From Candidatus Obscuribacterales bacterium (GTDB lineage Bacteria > Cyanobacteriota > Vampirovibrionia > Obscuribacterales > Obscuribacteraceae), in NCBI GenBank assembly GCA_019745505.1, contig JAIETE010000004.1, positions 1 through 64,000 of the forward strand: a stretch of 64,000 nt of DNA, given 5' to 3'. Each line of letters opens with the position of its first letter. Position 1 is the stretch's first letter. Under the pieces are notes generated by a model. The model was given only the letters and a program-made list of their open reading frames with translations. It was not told the DNA's origin and searched no databases. The position numbers were made by a program, and so were the translations under genes. Of the stretch, positions 27,955 through 37,183 are shown in pieces.

Positions 27955-29745
27955 ATGGAAGCTAATCGTCACGTGAATGAAACCGGAGACGAAGAGAAAA
28001 GGGAAGTTTCGTCATCCGATAGTCGGTCTGATAATACGAATGGGCCGCACTCGAACGCCGAAAATACAAGCGTGATCGATGTCGGCGATGAGCAAAAACA
28101 GGCTCGCGAAGAAGAACTCTTCGTGATCGACTCTCAATGTCTGGCCAAACTGGCTCAAGGCAGTTCTGTGCTCATAGCCACTCTTTTGGCGATACCAGAT
28201 GCGGTAGCGCTGATTCCCGGTGCCACCTCTCCTCTCGGTTGGTTATTGCGTCTTATTGGTGTTTGGATCTCGGCAGCCGTGCTCTGGTTTGTCGGTTTTT
28301 TGGGAATTCTTCAGTGTGTGCGTCTGATCGTCCGCGGCGTCTGCGTAGGACCTTACGGAATCAAGCTCTGGCGCCTGGCCAAGCCGATTGCTTGGGACAA
28401 GCTGGAAGCGATTGCTGTCGAGCCGCAGGTCGTGTTTTCCAAGCTGTTTTCTCTCGACACTACGGCGCGCAAGTTGACGATTTATTCGAAGTTTATGTCG
28501 CAGAAGAAAATCTTCAAAAAGATTTTGGTACCACAGCCGGTGCCTTCGTTTTTCTTCAAACCTGAAGTTTTCGACAAGATGGTTCGTTGCATTATCTCTA
28601 GAAAATTTGATCTGGAGCCTGATTCTATCAATGGTATCTTTGCATTTCCGCGCACTCAGCCGCCTCTCAAAACTACCTACAAGGCTCTGCGCTATCAGCA
28701 GATTCTGGTGACAATTCTCATCGCTATAGGCTTGGTCGGTCTTCTGGGAAGAAAGGCTGCCGTTAACTACGTATATAATTCCGGCAATCATGCTCTGGCG
28801 GCGAACAATTTTACTGAAGCGGAGCGCTTGTACCGGCTTGCCACTGAGATCGACCCCTGGTTCTATGCGCCTTTCAATAATTTGGCTAATGTGGAGTTTC
28901 GCCGTGGCGAATTTCAGCAGGCTCTCACGCATTGGGAGAAGGCTTTGCGATTGAAGCCTGATTTCGTGGAGCCGATGGTTTCGATCTCATACTTGCATTT
29001 GCAAAAGGGCGAGTATTCGAAGGCTAAGGTTTTGATCAATTCAGCGCTATTGCTGGCGCCTCTAAACTCTCATGCTCTGGTGAATCGGGCTGATTACTTT
29101 CTTAGAATGGGCAATCTCAAGTCGGCAATGTCGGATGCCACAAACGTGATTACGCATGAGGAAAAAGAGAAGCGACCCAAATACACTGCACAGTGCATTC
29201 TTGCGGAAGCTCTGATTCGCTCGGGCAAAACCAGAGACGGGTTGAAAAAACTTGACGCTTTCTCGAAGAATTTCAATGAGCCTGAATTCAACCGGACATT
29301 GTGGTTGCTCGTCAAATCGGAAGGTTTGCTCAGTGTAGGCGATTTGCAGTCGGCTAGAAGGACGGCTCTGGAGGCTCAGAGGCGGGCCGGAGACAGCCGG
29401 GATATCTTGATTCAGCTGGCCAGGGTTAGTGTTGCCAGACAGAACGCCGACGAGGCTGGACCCTATGTAGAACGTCTTCTGGCTTTTAATGCTGATGATC
29501 CCTGGGCCAATCTTTTGCAGGCGAATTTATTTCATTTGAGAGGCGACGATAAGAAGGCGGAGAAAACCTTAGACCGGGCCATGCAATTGGCGCATGACGA
29601 TGCATTCCTCTATGCTGAAGCGGGATGGCTCATGCATTCGATGAAACAGGATGATCGTGCCAGGGAAGCTACGCGCAGATCTCTGGAATTGGAGCCGCTT
29701 ATGTACTCGTCTTTGTCTCTTTTGGATAGTATCGAGCATCGCTGA
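27955..29745 (+). CDS. TPR membrane protein
   Basis: 596 residues. An acidic, polar N terminus of about 55 residues precedes two hydrophobic segments (about residues 65-125). A soluble domain follows with a PH-like strand pattern (VGPYGIKLWRLAKPIAWDKLEAIAV), then a third membrane helix near 245-265. From about residue 270 to the end are some eight TPR units, for example NHALAANNFTEAERLYRLATEIDP and NLANVEFRRGEFQQALTHWEKALRLKP. The TPR region would lie on the side opposite or equal to the middle domain depending on topology, which cannot be decided here. The gene converges with the Ser/Thr kinase gene. A general protein-interaction role is inferred. Confidence 0.8.
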   Translation: MEANRHVNETGDEEKREVSSSDSRSDNTNGPHSNAENTSVIDVGDEQKQAREEELFVIDSQCLAKLAQGSSVLIATLLAIPDAVALIPGATSPLGWLLRLIGVWISAAVLWFVGFLGILQCVRLIVRGVCVGPYGIKLWRLAKPIAWDKLEAIAVEPQVVFSKLFSLDTTARKLTIYSKFMSQKKIFKKILVPQPVPSFFFKPEVFDKMVRCIISRKFDLEPDSINGIFAFPRTQPPLKTTYKALRYQQILVTILIAIGLVGLLGRKAAVNYVYNSGNHALAANNFTEAERLYRLATEIDPWFYAPFNNLANVEFRRGEFQQALTHWEKALRLKPDFVEPMVSISYLHLQKGEYSKAKVLINSALLLAPLNSHALVNRADYFLRMGNLKSAMSDATNVITHEEKEKRPKYTAQCILAEALIRSGKTRDGLKKLDAFSKNFNEPEFNRTLWLLVKSEGLLSVGDLQSARRTALEAQRRAGDSRDILIQLARVSVARQNADEAGPYVERLLAFNADDPWANLLQANLFHLRGDDKKAEKTLDRAMQLAHDDAFLYAEAGWLMHSMKQDDRAREATRRSLELEPLMYSSLSLLDSIEHR

Positions 29746-29782
29746 GTCTGTGGGACTCGCGCTTGGAATTGATACTTGAGAG

Positions 29783-32782
29783 CTACTGTTCGGCTCGTTC
29801 TCCATAACGCATCTTCGCTGCTTTCTTTTGATAGCTTTGCCATTGGCTATTGCCGATCCTGCGAAGATACATCGCATAATTGTCGAGCGTGTCCGCTGCA
29901 TACCACTTGTCGGACGGACTGAGCAACTTTGCATTGGTCTTTTCAATGGATTCTGCAGCTGTTCTGATCTGTTCTCCGGCTTGTGTCATATTGCCTGTCG
30001 AATAGTAGTAATGTCCCAAATCGTCCCTGGCTCGCCACGCCTCGACGAGGCTCGCGCTGGATTCTGATGCTTTGACACGCGCTTTCAGTGCCGGCTCTAT
30101 CGACTGCCACTGATCCTGGCTGAGCATCTGTCTGGCATTGGAGTAGAAGAATTCATCGAAGGGACATTCGTTTGCGGGAGCTTGCAGAAAGGTCTCGACC
30201 ATTTTCTGCATTGCAGCTTTTGCTCCGTTTAAGTCTCCATTAGCCGCGCTTGCTTTTGTCAGGTAGTTATATGCCTTTATTAGTTCTGCGTTTCGTTCTT
30301 CAATAGGCGCTGTTTTGCTTCGCTGAATTGAGGCAATCCACTGATTGATTAGTGGGATGCTTTCTGCCTCATTCGGAGCCCTTTTACCATTCAGTCCGAG
30401 GAAATTTAGAGTGGCTGCCAAACGGGAAATGGAGGTTCGTACCTTGAGGCTGTCACAGGGTAGTATTCTTTGCCTCAGCGATAAAGACTCATCGTAGTAA
30501 GCGAGCGCTTCTTTCTGTTTGTTGCTTGCTTGTGTCTGTCGATTATAGACATCACCCAGAGCGGACAGATAATCAGCTCTAACACTCGGATCCGAGGCTG
30601 CCGTACCGTCGCTCAACACTTTTTGCAGCAGCGATTCTAAGATCTCGGGGGCGTGCATTTCGCCATTTAATCGCCAATCCAGGAGCGGCGCAACGGCTTC
30701 GGCTGTATGAGCATTGGTAATACAGCTTTCAATCAATTTCTTGCCCTGGTCGTGCTCTGGAGTGTTCAAAAGAAGACTTCCCAGTAAAAAGCTTGCTCGA
30801 GCTTTTTGGCTCTCTTTCGCTGGAAGCGATATGTTTGCCGTATCCAGCTGCGACAGAAGTTTTTCAACGCTGTCAATCGCCTCTTGGTTTTGTCCAGTTG
30901 AGGCCAGACAAATCGAAAGCAGCAGCTGATTTTCAAACTTTGACTCGGCTGTGCCAGTGCGAAAGTCCTTGTTGATGCGTTGCGCATCTTTAAGTGCTTG
31001 GCTGTAGTCTCGCTCGGAAATATAAGCGCGGCAACGAGACGCCAATAAAGAAGACATTGTCTGCTGTTGCTTGATTGCGTTGTTTTCTAGCTTCTCGATT
31101 GAAAGGTTCAGTATTTGTAGATCTCGGTGAGCGTGACCGGCTCTTATATCGGAGTCAACAAGTGAGTTTATTTGCTTTGCCAATAGAGTTAGATTCTTGG
31201 ATTGCTTGTCATCCAGAGTGTTCGGCAGCAGCATCAATGCTTGCTTTAGGGCAAGGCGCGCACTGATATTGCTTGAACTGCTTGCCTCCTCCATGCGGTT
31301 GGCCCTTTCATCGAATTGAATTTCCTTCTTGCTTTCTTTTTTCATGTGCGAAATCAGAGCAAGTTTTCTCAGCGACCTTGACCGTTCGCTCGCTGAGGCG
31401 GAAGAGGCTGCCTCTGCTTCTTTCAACCATTTTTCAGCCTGAGCGAGGTCGCCCTTGTTCAGCGCCTTTTGACCTTCATTGTCGAGTGCTTGCCATGAAT
31501 TGGAAATAGATATTGCAGAATTACCAGTTTCGGGTGTTGTCGATGTCTTTAAACCGTTGAAAATCTGCGTGGCCAACAAAACTGCAAATATTCCTAAGAT
31601 TATCGGCTTAATTAGAGCCCGTTTCTTGCTCGAAGCGATGTGCCCTTTAACAAGTTTGCCGGCTTCTATCTTCTTTAAGTCGCAGAGTAGTTTGTCACAA
31701 TTTTCATAGCGGTCTTGTTTGCGCTTCTCGAGGCAACGATCAATAACCGTCATTACTGAGCCCGGCACATTCAGCTCTTTTTTCACTGTTGGGCGGGGAT
31801 CGTTCAGGTGTTTCAGAATTGTTTTAACGGCATTCTCATCGCTGAAGGCAATTTGACCTGTAATCATCTCGAAGAAGATGCAGCCGATCGCGTAAATGTC
31901 TGCTCGCTGATCCAGCTTTTCTCCTCTGCACTGCTCTGGACTCATGTATTGAGGACTGCCGAACAAATCGCCCGTTTGGGTAAGCTTGCTGCTGTCGCCG
32001 TCGGGCTCTATCAATTTTGCTATTCCGAAATCGACCAGCCTCACCTTGGGCATCCCTTGGTTATCCATACTGATGATGATGTTGCTGGGTTTGAGGTCTC
32101 TGTGAATTACTCCGTTTGCGTGTGCGTGTTCGACGGACTCAACTACCTGAGTGACGATATCCAACGCTTCCTTTACCGGCAGGTGATGCCTCTCTTTCAG
32201 TAAAGCATCAAGGCTCCTGCCTTCCACCATGTCCATGACCATGAACTGGCTGCCGTCTTGCGATACTCCCAGGTCATGTACTTTAACAATGCCTGGATGA
32301 GAGAGTTTTGCAATTGCTTCCACTTCCTTCTGGAAACGCTGAATGATTATGGGCTTGCTGGCAAACTCCCTGTGCAGCATCTTCAGCGCCACGTTTCTTT
32401 TGATATACAGGTCATGCGCTTGATAAACCGACCCCATACCGCCGCGACCTATAACCTTGATGATCTTGTATCTGCCAGCCACAAGTTGGCCCGGGGCGAG
32501 GGCGGACTCTCCGGCAATGCCTGAAGGGGCATGCGGATTTTGGAGCAGTTTTGTCTCACCCGAATCGATCTGGCTAGTAAATTCTCGACTGTCGAAATTC
32601 AGAGTGCTCTCTCTTGAATGCACCAAGGTTTGAGAGTCTTTTTCTATTTCGCAAGCGCAAAATTCAGAGTTATCCTCTATCTCAGCCGAGTTGCTGGAGT
32701 TTTTCGTCTTGCCGCAGTCAGGACAGGTCGTTTTAAGTTTGAATATTTCTTGTTGCTTCTCTTCGAAATTCAAAGGCGGCAA
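29783..32782 (-). CDS. Ser/Thr protein kinase with membrane helix and TPR-like tail
   Basis: 999 residues. The N terminus has C20-x2-C23 and C42-x-C44, a possible metal-binding knuckle. A complete Hanks-type kinase domain spans about residues 104-375: glycine loop IGRGGMGSVY, ATP lysine Lys134 (VALKML), catalytic HRD at 227-229 (VIHRDLKPSN), DFG at 251-253, and SPEQ in the activation segment. All key residues are present, so it should be active. A membrane helix lies at about 391-411. The remaining 580 residues are helical, with TPR-like repeats (QKALNKGDLAQAEKWLKEAE), probably outside the membrane as a sensor or scaffold. The start is a TTG with a weak ribosome site, so it is uncertain. The receiver-kinase hybrid lies upstream on the same strand, 104 bases away. 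Confidence 0.92.
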   Translation of the reverse strand: MPPLNFEEKQQEIFKLKTTCPDCGKTKNSSNSAEIEDNSEFCACEIEKDSQTLVHSRESTLNFDSREFTSQIDSGETKLLQNPHAPSGIAGESALAPGQLVAGRYKIIKVIGRGGMGSVYQAHDLYIKRNVALKMLHREFASKPIIIQRFQKEVEAIAKLSHPGIVKVHDLGVSQDGSQFMVMDMVEGRSLDALLKERHHLPVKEALDIVTQVVESVEHAHANGVIHRDLKPSNIIISMDNQGMPKVRLVDFGIAKLIEPDGDSSKLTQTGDLFGSPQYMSPEQCRGEKLDQRADIYAIGCIFFEMITGQIAFSDENAVKTILKHLNDPRPTVKKELNVPGSVMTVIDRCLEKRKQDRYENCDKLLCDLKKIEAGKLVKGHIASSKKRALIKPIILGIFAVLLATQIFNGLKTSTTPETGNSAISISNSWQALDNEGQKALNKGDLAQAEKWLKEAEAASSASASERSRSLRKLALISHMKKESKKEIQFDERANRMEEASSSSNISARLALKQALMLLPNTLDDKQSKNLTLLAKQINSLVDSDIRAGHAHRDLQILNLSIEKLENNAIKQQQTMSSLLASRCRAYISERDYSQALKDAQRINKDFRTGTAESKFENQLLLSICLASTGQNQEAIDSVEKLLSQLDTANISLPAKESQKARASFLLGSLLLNTPEHDQGKKLIESCITNAHTAEAVAPLLDWRLNGEMHAPEILESLLQKVLSDGTAASDPSVRADYLSALGDVYNRQTQASNKQKEALAYYDESLSLRQRILPCDSLKVRTSISRLAATLNFLGLNGKRAPNEAESIPLINQWIASIQRSKTAPIEERNAELIKAYNYLTKASAANGDLNGAKAAMQKMVETFLQAPANECPFDEFFYSNARQMLSQDQWQSIEPALKARVKASESSASLVEAWRARDDLGHYYYSTGNMTQAGEQIRTAAESIEKTNAKLLSPSDKWYAADTLDNYAMYLRRIGNSQWQSYQKKAAKMRYGERAEQ

Positions 32783-32886
32783 TCTCTGTGTATGTAAAAT
32801 TAAGCTGCATTTTCAACATGCCCCTTCATCGAGAACTCCAACCAGGCTCAGGCTAGGCTCACACTTTCGCAACTTGATCTTCAGTC

Positions 32887-34041
32887 TTATTTCGTTGCGT
32901 GTCCGGCTTTCAACATGCGAATCGTTATGATCGTGCCTTTTCCGTACTCACTTGTGCAGCTGATCTCCCCGCCATGCGCTTCTACGATCTGCCTGCAAAC
33001 ATACAATCCGACCCCACTTCCATTTGAATGTCGCATGGTGTCGTTTTCGTTCCAAAAACGCTGAAATAGTTTCTCTTGCTCCGGCTTGTTAATGCCTCTG
33101 CCGTTATCCAGCACTTGCAGGTAAAGCCAATTACCTTCGCACTTGCATGTTAGAGTGACAACTCCATCTGCAAACGAGAATTTGATAGCGTTGTGAATGA
33201 GATTGCTGATGGCTTTCTTGAACATTCCACTATCGAGCCAAATCGGCTCTTTCAACTCCGACTCCAGTTTTACCTGAACATTATTTTGACTGGCGTAGTA
33301 GGACCAATCATCAATCGATTGCTTGATTAGATTATTCAGGTCGGTTGCTACCGCCAATATCTTCTGCCCGTGCTGCTCAATGCGGTAAAGGTGGACAAGG
33401 TTCTGCAGCATATGCAAAATCTCGTGATTGCTCTGTTTGACTTTCAGCAGCAATTGCTTTTGTTCTTCGTTGAGCGGCCCCAACGTTTCTGCAACCAGCA
33501 AATCAAAGGCTCTCATCGCACCGATGTGAGGAACTCTCAAATCGTTGGCCAGAGTAAAAATCAGGTCTTCTCTTTCTTCCGCCGCTTGGACTCGGGCTCT
33601 CCGCTCTGCCCGGCGCCGCTCGACTGCGTATCGAATTGCCCTTATCAAAAGGTCTCCAGAGACGTTGTCTTTGATCAAATAGTCTTGAGCGCCCTTTTGC
33701 AGTGCTTCCAGGGCAGTATCTTTATCATCTAATCCTGTCAGAACGATAATGGGCGCCTGGGGTGAATGAGAGAGCACGCGCGTGACGCTGTCGGTCGATG
33801 ATGCGTCCGGCAGGCTTAAGTCCAGCAGAACAACATCGAAGCTCTCTTGCCCCAGGAAAGCCAGACCGTCTCTGAGTTTCGTTGCGAACGAAATATCTAT
33901 TGCCGAGTAAGTATCCTGAAGTTTCAAAACTTCTTCGATGAAAATCGCATCGTCCGGATTGTCTTCGATTAGGAGTAATCGAATTCTCTGGGTATTTCTG
34001 GACATATTGGTGGTCTGCGATGGCAAGGGAAATTCCTCCAT
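32887..34041 (-). CDS. Receiver-histidine kinase hybrid lacking the phospho-His
   Basis: 384 residues. An N-terminal receiver (about 20-140) has the acidic pair in LLLIEDNPDD, the phosphoacceptor Asp74 (VVLLDLSLPDA) and Lys124. A coiled linker leads to a HisKA-like segment, FTLANDLRVPHIGAMRAFDLL. The usual sequence is HDLxxP; here Asn166 replaces the His. The ATPase domain is intact: N box NLIHNAIKFS, G1 DNGRGI, F box LFQRFW, G2 GSGVGLYV. The only nearby His is His172, six residues on. Either the protein is a pseudokinase working through its receiver, or His172 substitutes. The start at 34041 is uncertain; an ATG at 34005 is also possible. There is no membrane segment. Confidence 0.88.
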   Translation of the reverse strand: MEEFPLPSQTTNMSRNTQRIRLLLIEDNPDDAIFIEEVLKLQDTYSAIDISFATKLRDGLAFLGQESFDVVLLDLSLPDASSTDSVTRVLSHSPQAPIIVLTGLDDKDTALEALQKGAQDYLIKDNVSGDLLIRAIRYAVERRRAERRARVQAAEEREDLIFTLANDLRVPHIGAMRAFDLLVAETLGPLNEEQKQLLLKVKQSNHEILHMLQNLVHLYRIEQHGQKILAVATDLNNLIKQSIDDWSYYASQNNVQVKLESELKEPIWLDSGMFKKAISNLIHNAIKFSFADGVVTLTCKCEGNWLYLQVLDNGRGINKPEQEKLFQRFWNENDTMRHSNGSGVGLYVCRQIVEAHGGEISCTSEYGKGTIITIRMLKAGHATK

Positions 34042-34221
34042 CTCGATCTTAGATGGAATACCCGCCTACGGTAATTGTCCCTAAGTGTGGTTTATTCACT
34101 CACCTGTATTGGTGATTCACTCTCACACCAGACTTGAGCAATCACCCAATAGTTCCGCTCAGCAAACGAAAACAGCTTTCATTTCGCTTGCCGAGCAGCA
34201 ACCGATTGCCGTCAGCCTAGC

Positions 34222-34686
34222 TCAACGCCCGAGATATTTTCTCTTCTTATCAGCGGGCATCTTCTTGCCGAAGATACCGCAAGAATAAGTGTATTTAGCG
34301 TCCGCGTCCTTCAGGTCCTCTTCGAATTCACGCCAAAGGGAAGCCTTGCGATCTTCGTATTGCATGTAACTCTCAAAAGTGATCATCTCGAGTTCAAAAT
34401 AAGCCTTGTGCCATTCGGTCACTTGCTGCAGATACAGATTGACCTCCATTACGACTTCCAGCTCTTTGCTCGTCCATGCTGCAGTGAGCTTGGTCTCGAG
34501 GTGTTTGGGATTCATTGAGAAGAATGTATTGAAGAAAGCCCCTCTTCTTGCAAGATGCATTTTCTCGTCTGTGAGAATGAAGTTGAAGCCGCGCTCCTGC
34601 CAGTATCGTTTGTATTGCTGGCGCCTTGCTTCATCAAAGGAAGGAAGATTCAAGTTTGTTCCGACCAAGAATTTCGTGTTATTCAT
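34222..34686 (-). CDS. Hypothetical protein coupled to purine permease gene
   Basis: 154 residues. The ATG at 34686 lies one base past the TGA of the permease gene, so translation is probably coupled; an upstream TTG inside the permease gene is less likely. The protein is soluble, rich in aromatic and charged residues (RRQQYKRYWQERGFNF, EVVMEVNLYLQQVTEWHKAYFELE) and mostly helical. I recognise no family. It is the last gene of a four-gene minus-strand run (glycosyltransferase, epimerase, permease, this gene). Confidence 0.7.
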   Translation of the reverse strand: MNNTKFLVGTNLNLPSFDEARRQQYKRYWQERGFNFILTDEKMHLARRGAFFNTFFSMNPKHLETKLTAAWTSKELEVVMEVNLYLQQVTEWHKAYFELEMITFESYMQYEDRKASLWREFEEDLKDADAKYTYSCGIFGKKMPADKKRKYLGR

Positions 34687-34687
34687 C

Positions 34688-36082
34688 TCAGTGCGGTAAA
34701 CCAAATATGAAGTAAGTGAGGCACATCAGGCTCAGTATCACCGAGCCAGAGTTGATGTCTTTCCAGCGACCCGTGCCAATTTTTATAACGGTGTAGAGCA
34801 CCAGTCCTGCCGTCAATCCATTGGCGATGTTGTACGAAAAAATCATCATGGCAATTGTTGCCATCGCCGGGGTCGACTCTGTCAAATCGTCCATGTCGAT
34901 TTGCCTGATTGAGCCCAGCATGAGCAAACCGACTGCCATCAGAGCAGGGGCGTAGGCATATTTGAGATTCTGCAGCGGAGCCAGCAGCGGAATGAAAAAT
35001 AGGCAACAGGCAAAAAGAATTCCAGTAATGATCGTGGCGAAGCCGGTTCTAGCTCCTTCTCTTACTCCTGCTGCCGATTCTATATATGCGCCACTGGTCG
35101 ATGAGCCGATTAGCGAACTGAAAATGCAGGAGATGGCATCCACAACCATCGGTTTTTCTATGTCGATGAAATTGCCTTCCTTGTCCAGCATTTTGCCGGC
35201 TGCGCCTACGCCTACCAGTGTTCCTAGAGTGTCGAGGAAGCCCATGAGAAATAAAGTCAGCAGAATCGGCAGGTGTTTTAGTGTTAAAACACCAAGAATG
35301 TCGAGTTTGAAGGCTATTGGTGAAAGATCGTACGGAGGAACGAACGGCAAGCCGAAAATGGCTTTTGGAGCTTGCCCGAAGCCGCATATAAAGCCGACTA
35401 CGGCGGTGACTATCATGCCGATTAGAATCGCCCCTTTGACGCGGCGGTACAGAAGGCAGACGATGATGAGAAATCCAAGCATCGAAAGAATAACTTGCGG
35501 ATCGTGCAAATTGCCCAGTTTGAGCGGTACATCAGGATTGCGAAGAATGCCTGTGCCGGTGATCGTCATCACTGACGCGGGCATGCCTTTTACGGAACTG
35601 GTGATGATACCTGTCTCGTAGAGTCCGATGAGCGTGAGAAATAGACCGATGCCGCAGGCAAAACTGTGTTTCATGCTGGGCGAAATCGAGTTTGCCAACC
35701 AGGGGCGGATTTTTGCCAGCGACAAGAGCAAAAATGCAATCCCGCTGACGAAAACGGCGCCCAATCTCGTTTCCCACCCAAGCGCCATGGCCGCCAGTCC
35801 AAAGGCAATGAATGCGTTTTCGCCCATATACGGTGCAACTGCAAGTGGCCGGTTCGCATAGAGACCCATGAGAAAACAGCCGAAAACAGCCGTGACAATT
35901 GTTGCCACGGTGGATGGCTCGACTGGAAAACCCGCGAAAGCCAGGATGGCTGGGTTGACGACGATGATGTATGCCATCGTCATGAATGTAGTCGCGCCGC
36001 CCAGAAATTCCGTGCGAATAGACGAGCCGCGCTCGGTGATTCCGAAGTGCTTGTCCAGTCGCTCAGTCAGCTGTGCCGCCAT
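34688..36082 (-). CDS. NCS2/AzgA-type purine permease
   Basis: 464 residues with about 12-14 membrane helices. The N-terminal EFLGGATTFMTMAYIIVVNP is typical of the AzgA/PbuG branch of nucleobase transporters. Other hallmarks are APYMGENAFIAFGL and the region GFLDTLGTLVGVGAAGKMLD, which holds the acidic substrate-site residue. Adenine, guanine or hypoxanthine with proton symport is expected from the family; the exact base is not readable. The start lies three bases after the epimerase stop, which points to one transcript. No purine riboswitch is visible because the upstream gene is immediately adjacent. Confidence 0.92.
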   Translation of the reverse strand: MAAQLTERLDKHFGITERGSSIRTEFLGGATTFMTMAYIIVVNPAILAFAGFPVEPSTVATIVTAVFGCFLMGLYANRPLAVAPYMGENAFIAFGLAAMALGWETRLGAVFVSGIAFLLLSLAKIRPWLANSISPSMKHSFACGIGLFLTLIGLYETGIITSSVKGMPASVMTITGTGILRNPDVPLKLGNLHDPQVILSMLGFLIIVCLLYRRVKGAILIGMIVTAVVGFICGFGQAPKAIFGLPFVPPYDLSPIAFKLDILGVLTLKHLPILLTLFLMGFLDTLGTLVGVGAAGKMLDKEGNFIDIEKPMVVDAISCIFSSLIGSSTSGAYIESAAGVREGARTGFATIITGILFACCLFFIPLLAPLQNLKYAYAPALMAVGLLMLGSIRQIDMDDLTESTPAMATIAMMIFSYNIANGLTAGLVLYTVIKIGTGRWKDINSGSVILSLMCLTYFIFGLPH

Positions 36083-36085
36083 CTA

Positions 36086-37096
36086 CTAAAGCAGATTCTT
36101 GGCGTTTGCCCAGGCTATTTCCGCACGAATTCCTTCACGCAAGCCGGTTCGCTGTTGGAAGCCCGTTGCTTGCACTAATCTGTTGACGGAACAAGTTGTC
36201 GTCGTCGTCAATTTGTTCACTTGTTCGGAAGTGACCGGAGCTTTCTCCTTCATCAGCAATTCGGCAGCTTTGACGCCGAATCTGAGCAGTGGCTCGGGCA
36301 TGGAGGAAACTTTCTTGGGAGCTCCCAGGCAGTCTTGTATCGTGTCGACCAGCTCTTTTACCGTCGTCGGTTTTGGATTGGCGACATTGAAGCAATGATA
36401 GCCTTCCGGAAGTCCCATCACAAGCGTGATTGCTTCGGCTAAATCTCGAGAGTAGATTAGGCTCTTCTCTGTTGTGCCGCCGCCGATTTGAACAAATCTG
36501 CCGGCTTTGATTTCTTTGATCATGTTCAAAAGATTGCCGCGGTCACCTTCTCCGTATACCAGAGATGGGCGCAGCGTGACAGTGCGAGGGATGTTGCGGA
36601 ACATCTCCAGGAATTTCTCGCTGGTCACCTTTGATACTGCATATGGTGTCTTGGCTTGGAGGGCGCCGTTCTCTTCAATTTGATTGAAGGGACCTGTTCC
36701 ATAAATTGCCGATGTACTCAAGAAAACAAAAGTGGTGACGCCGTTGGACGCTGCCGCTTCGGCCAGACCTTGCGTCGCTCGCACGTTCATTACTTCATAC
36801 TCTTGGTATGGTGCCTCTGGCCTGTGCACCAGACCGGCGCAATGAATGATCGTATGACAATCTTTCGTCAACATGCGCATCTCGCGTTCGCCGGTGCGCG
36901 TGAAGTCCGCTTCTCTAATCAGCACCTGGGTGACGTCGCAGACCTCGCCGAGAATCGCTCTGGTCTCTTGAGGATTGCGCGCTTGCGCCCGAATATCCCA
37001 TTCAGGTGAAGCAGACAGGGCCTGGACGACCGTCCTGCCAATCATGCCCGATGCGCCCGTTACCAGTACCGTTTTCCGTTGACCAGTGAAACCCAT
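36086..37096 (-). CDS. NAD-dependent epimerase/dehydratase (extended SDR)
   Basis: 336 residues. The nucleotide-binding motif TGASGMIG is at about residue 13-20. The catalytic pair is in YAVSK, with the Ser/Thr of the triad in FLSTSAIYG. The sequence fits the extended short-chain dehydrogenase family acting on nucleotide sugars or related substrates. The substrate is not determinable. It lies 87 bases downstream of a family 2 glycosyltransferase, which suggests cell-surface glycan synthesis, and three bases before the purine permease, a less obvious partner. Confidence 0.9.
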   Translation of the reverse strand: MGFTGQRKTVLVTGASGMIGRTVVQALSASPEWDIRAQARNPQETRAILGEVCDVTQVLIREADFTRTGEREMRMLTKDCHTIIHCAGLVHRPEAPYQEYEVMNVRATQGLAEAAASNGVTTFVFLSTSAIYGTGPFNQIEENGALQAKTPYAVSKVTSEKFLEMFRNIPRTVTLRPSLVYGEGDRGNLLNMIKEIKAGRFVQIGGGTTEKSLIYSRDLAEAITLVMGLPEGYHCFNVANPKPTTVKELVDTIQDCLGAPKKVSSMPEPLLRFGVKAAELLMKEKAPVTSEQVNKLTTTTTCSVNRLVQATGFQQRTGLREGIRAEIAWANAKNLL

Positions 37097-37183
37097 TTCA
37101 ATTAGTTGCCTGAATAAATGAGAGGTTGCCTTTTTCGAATTCGCTTTGCAGGTTGGTTTTCAATATGCTTACAGCTATATGCC

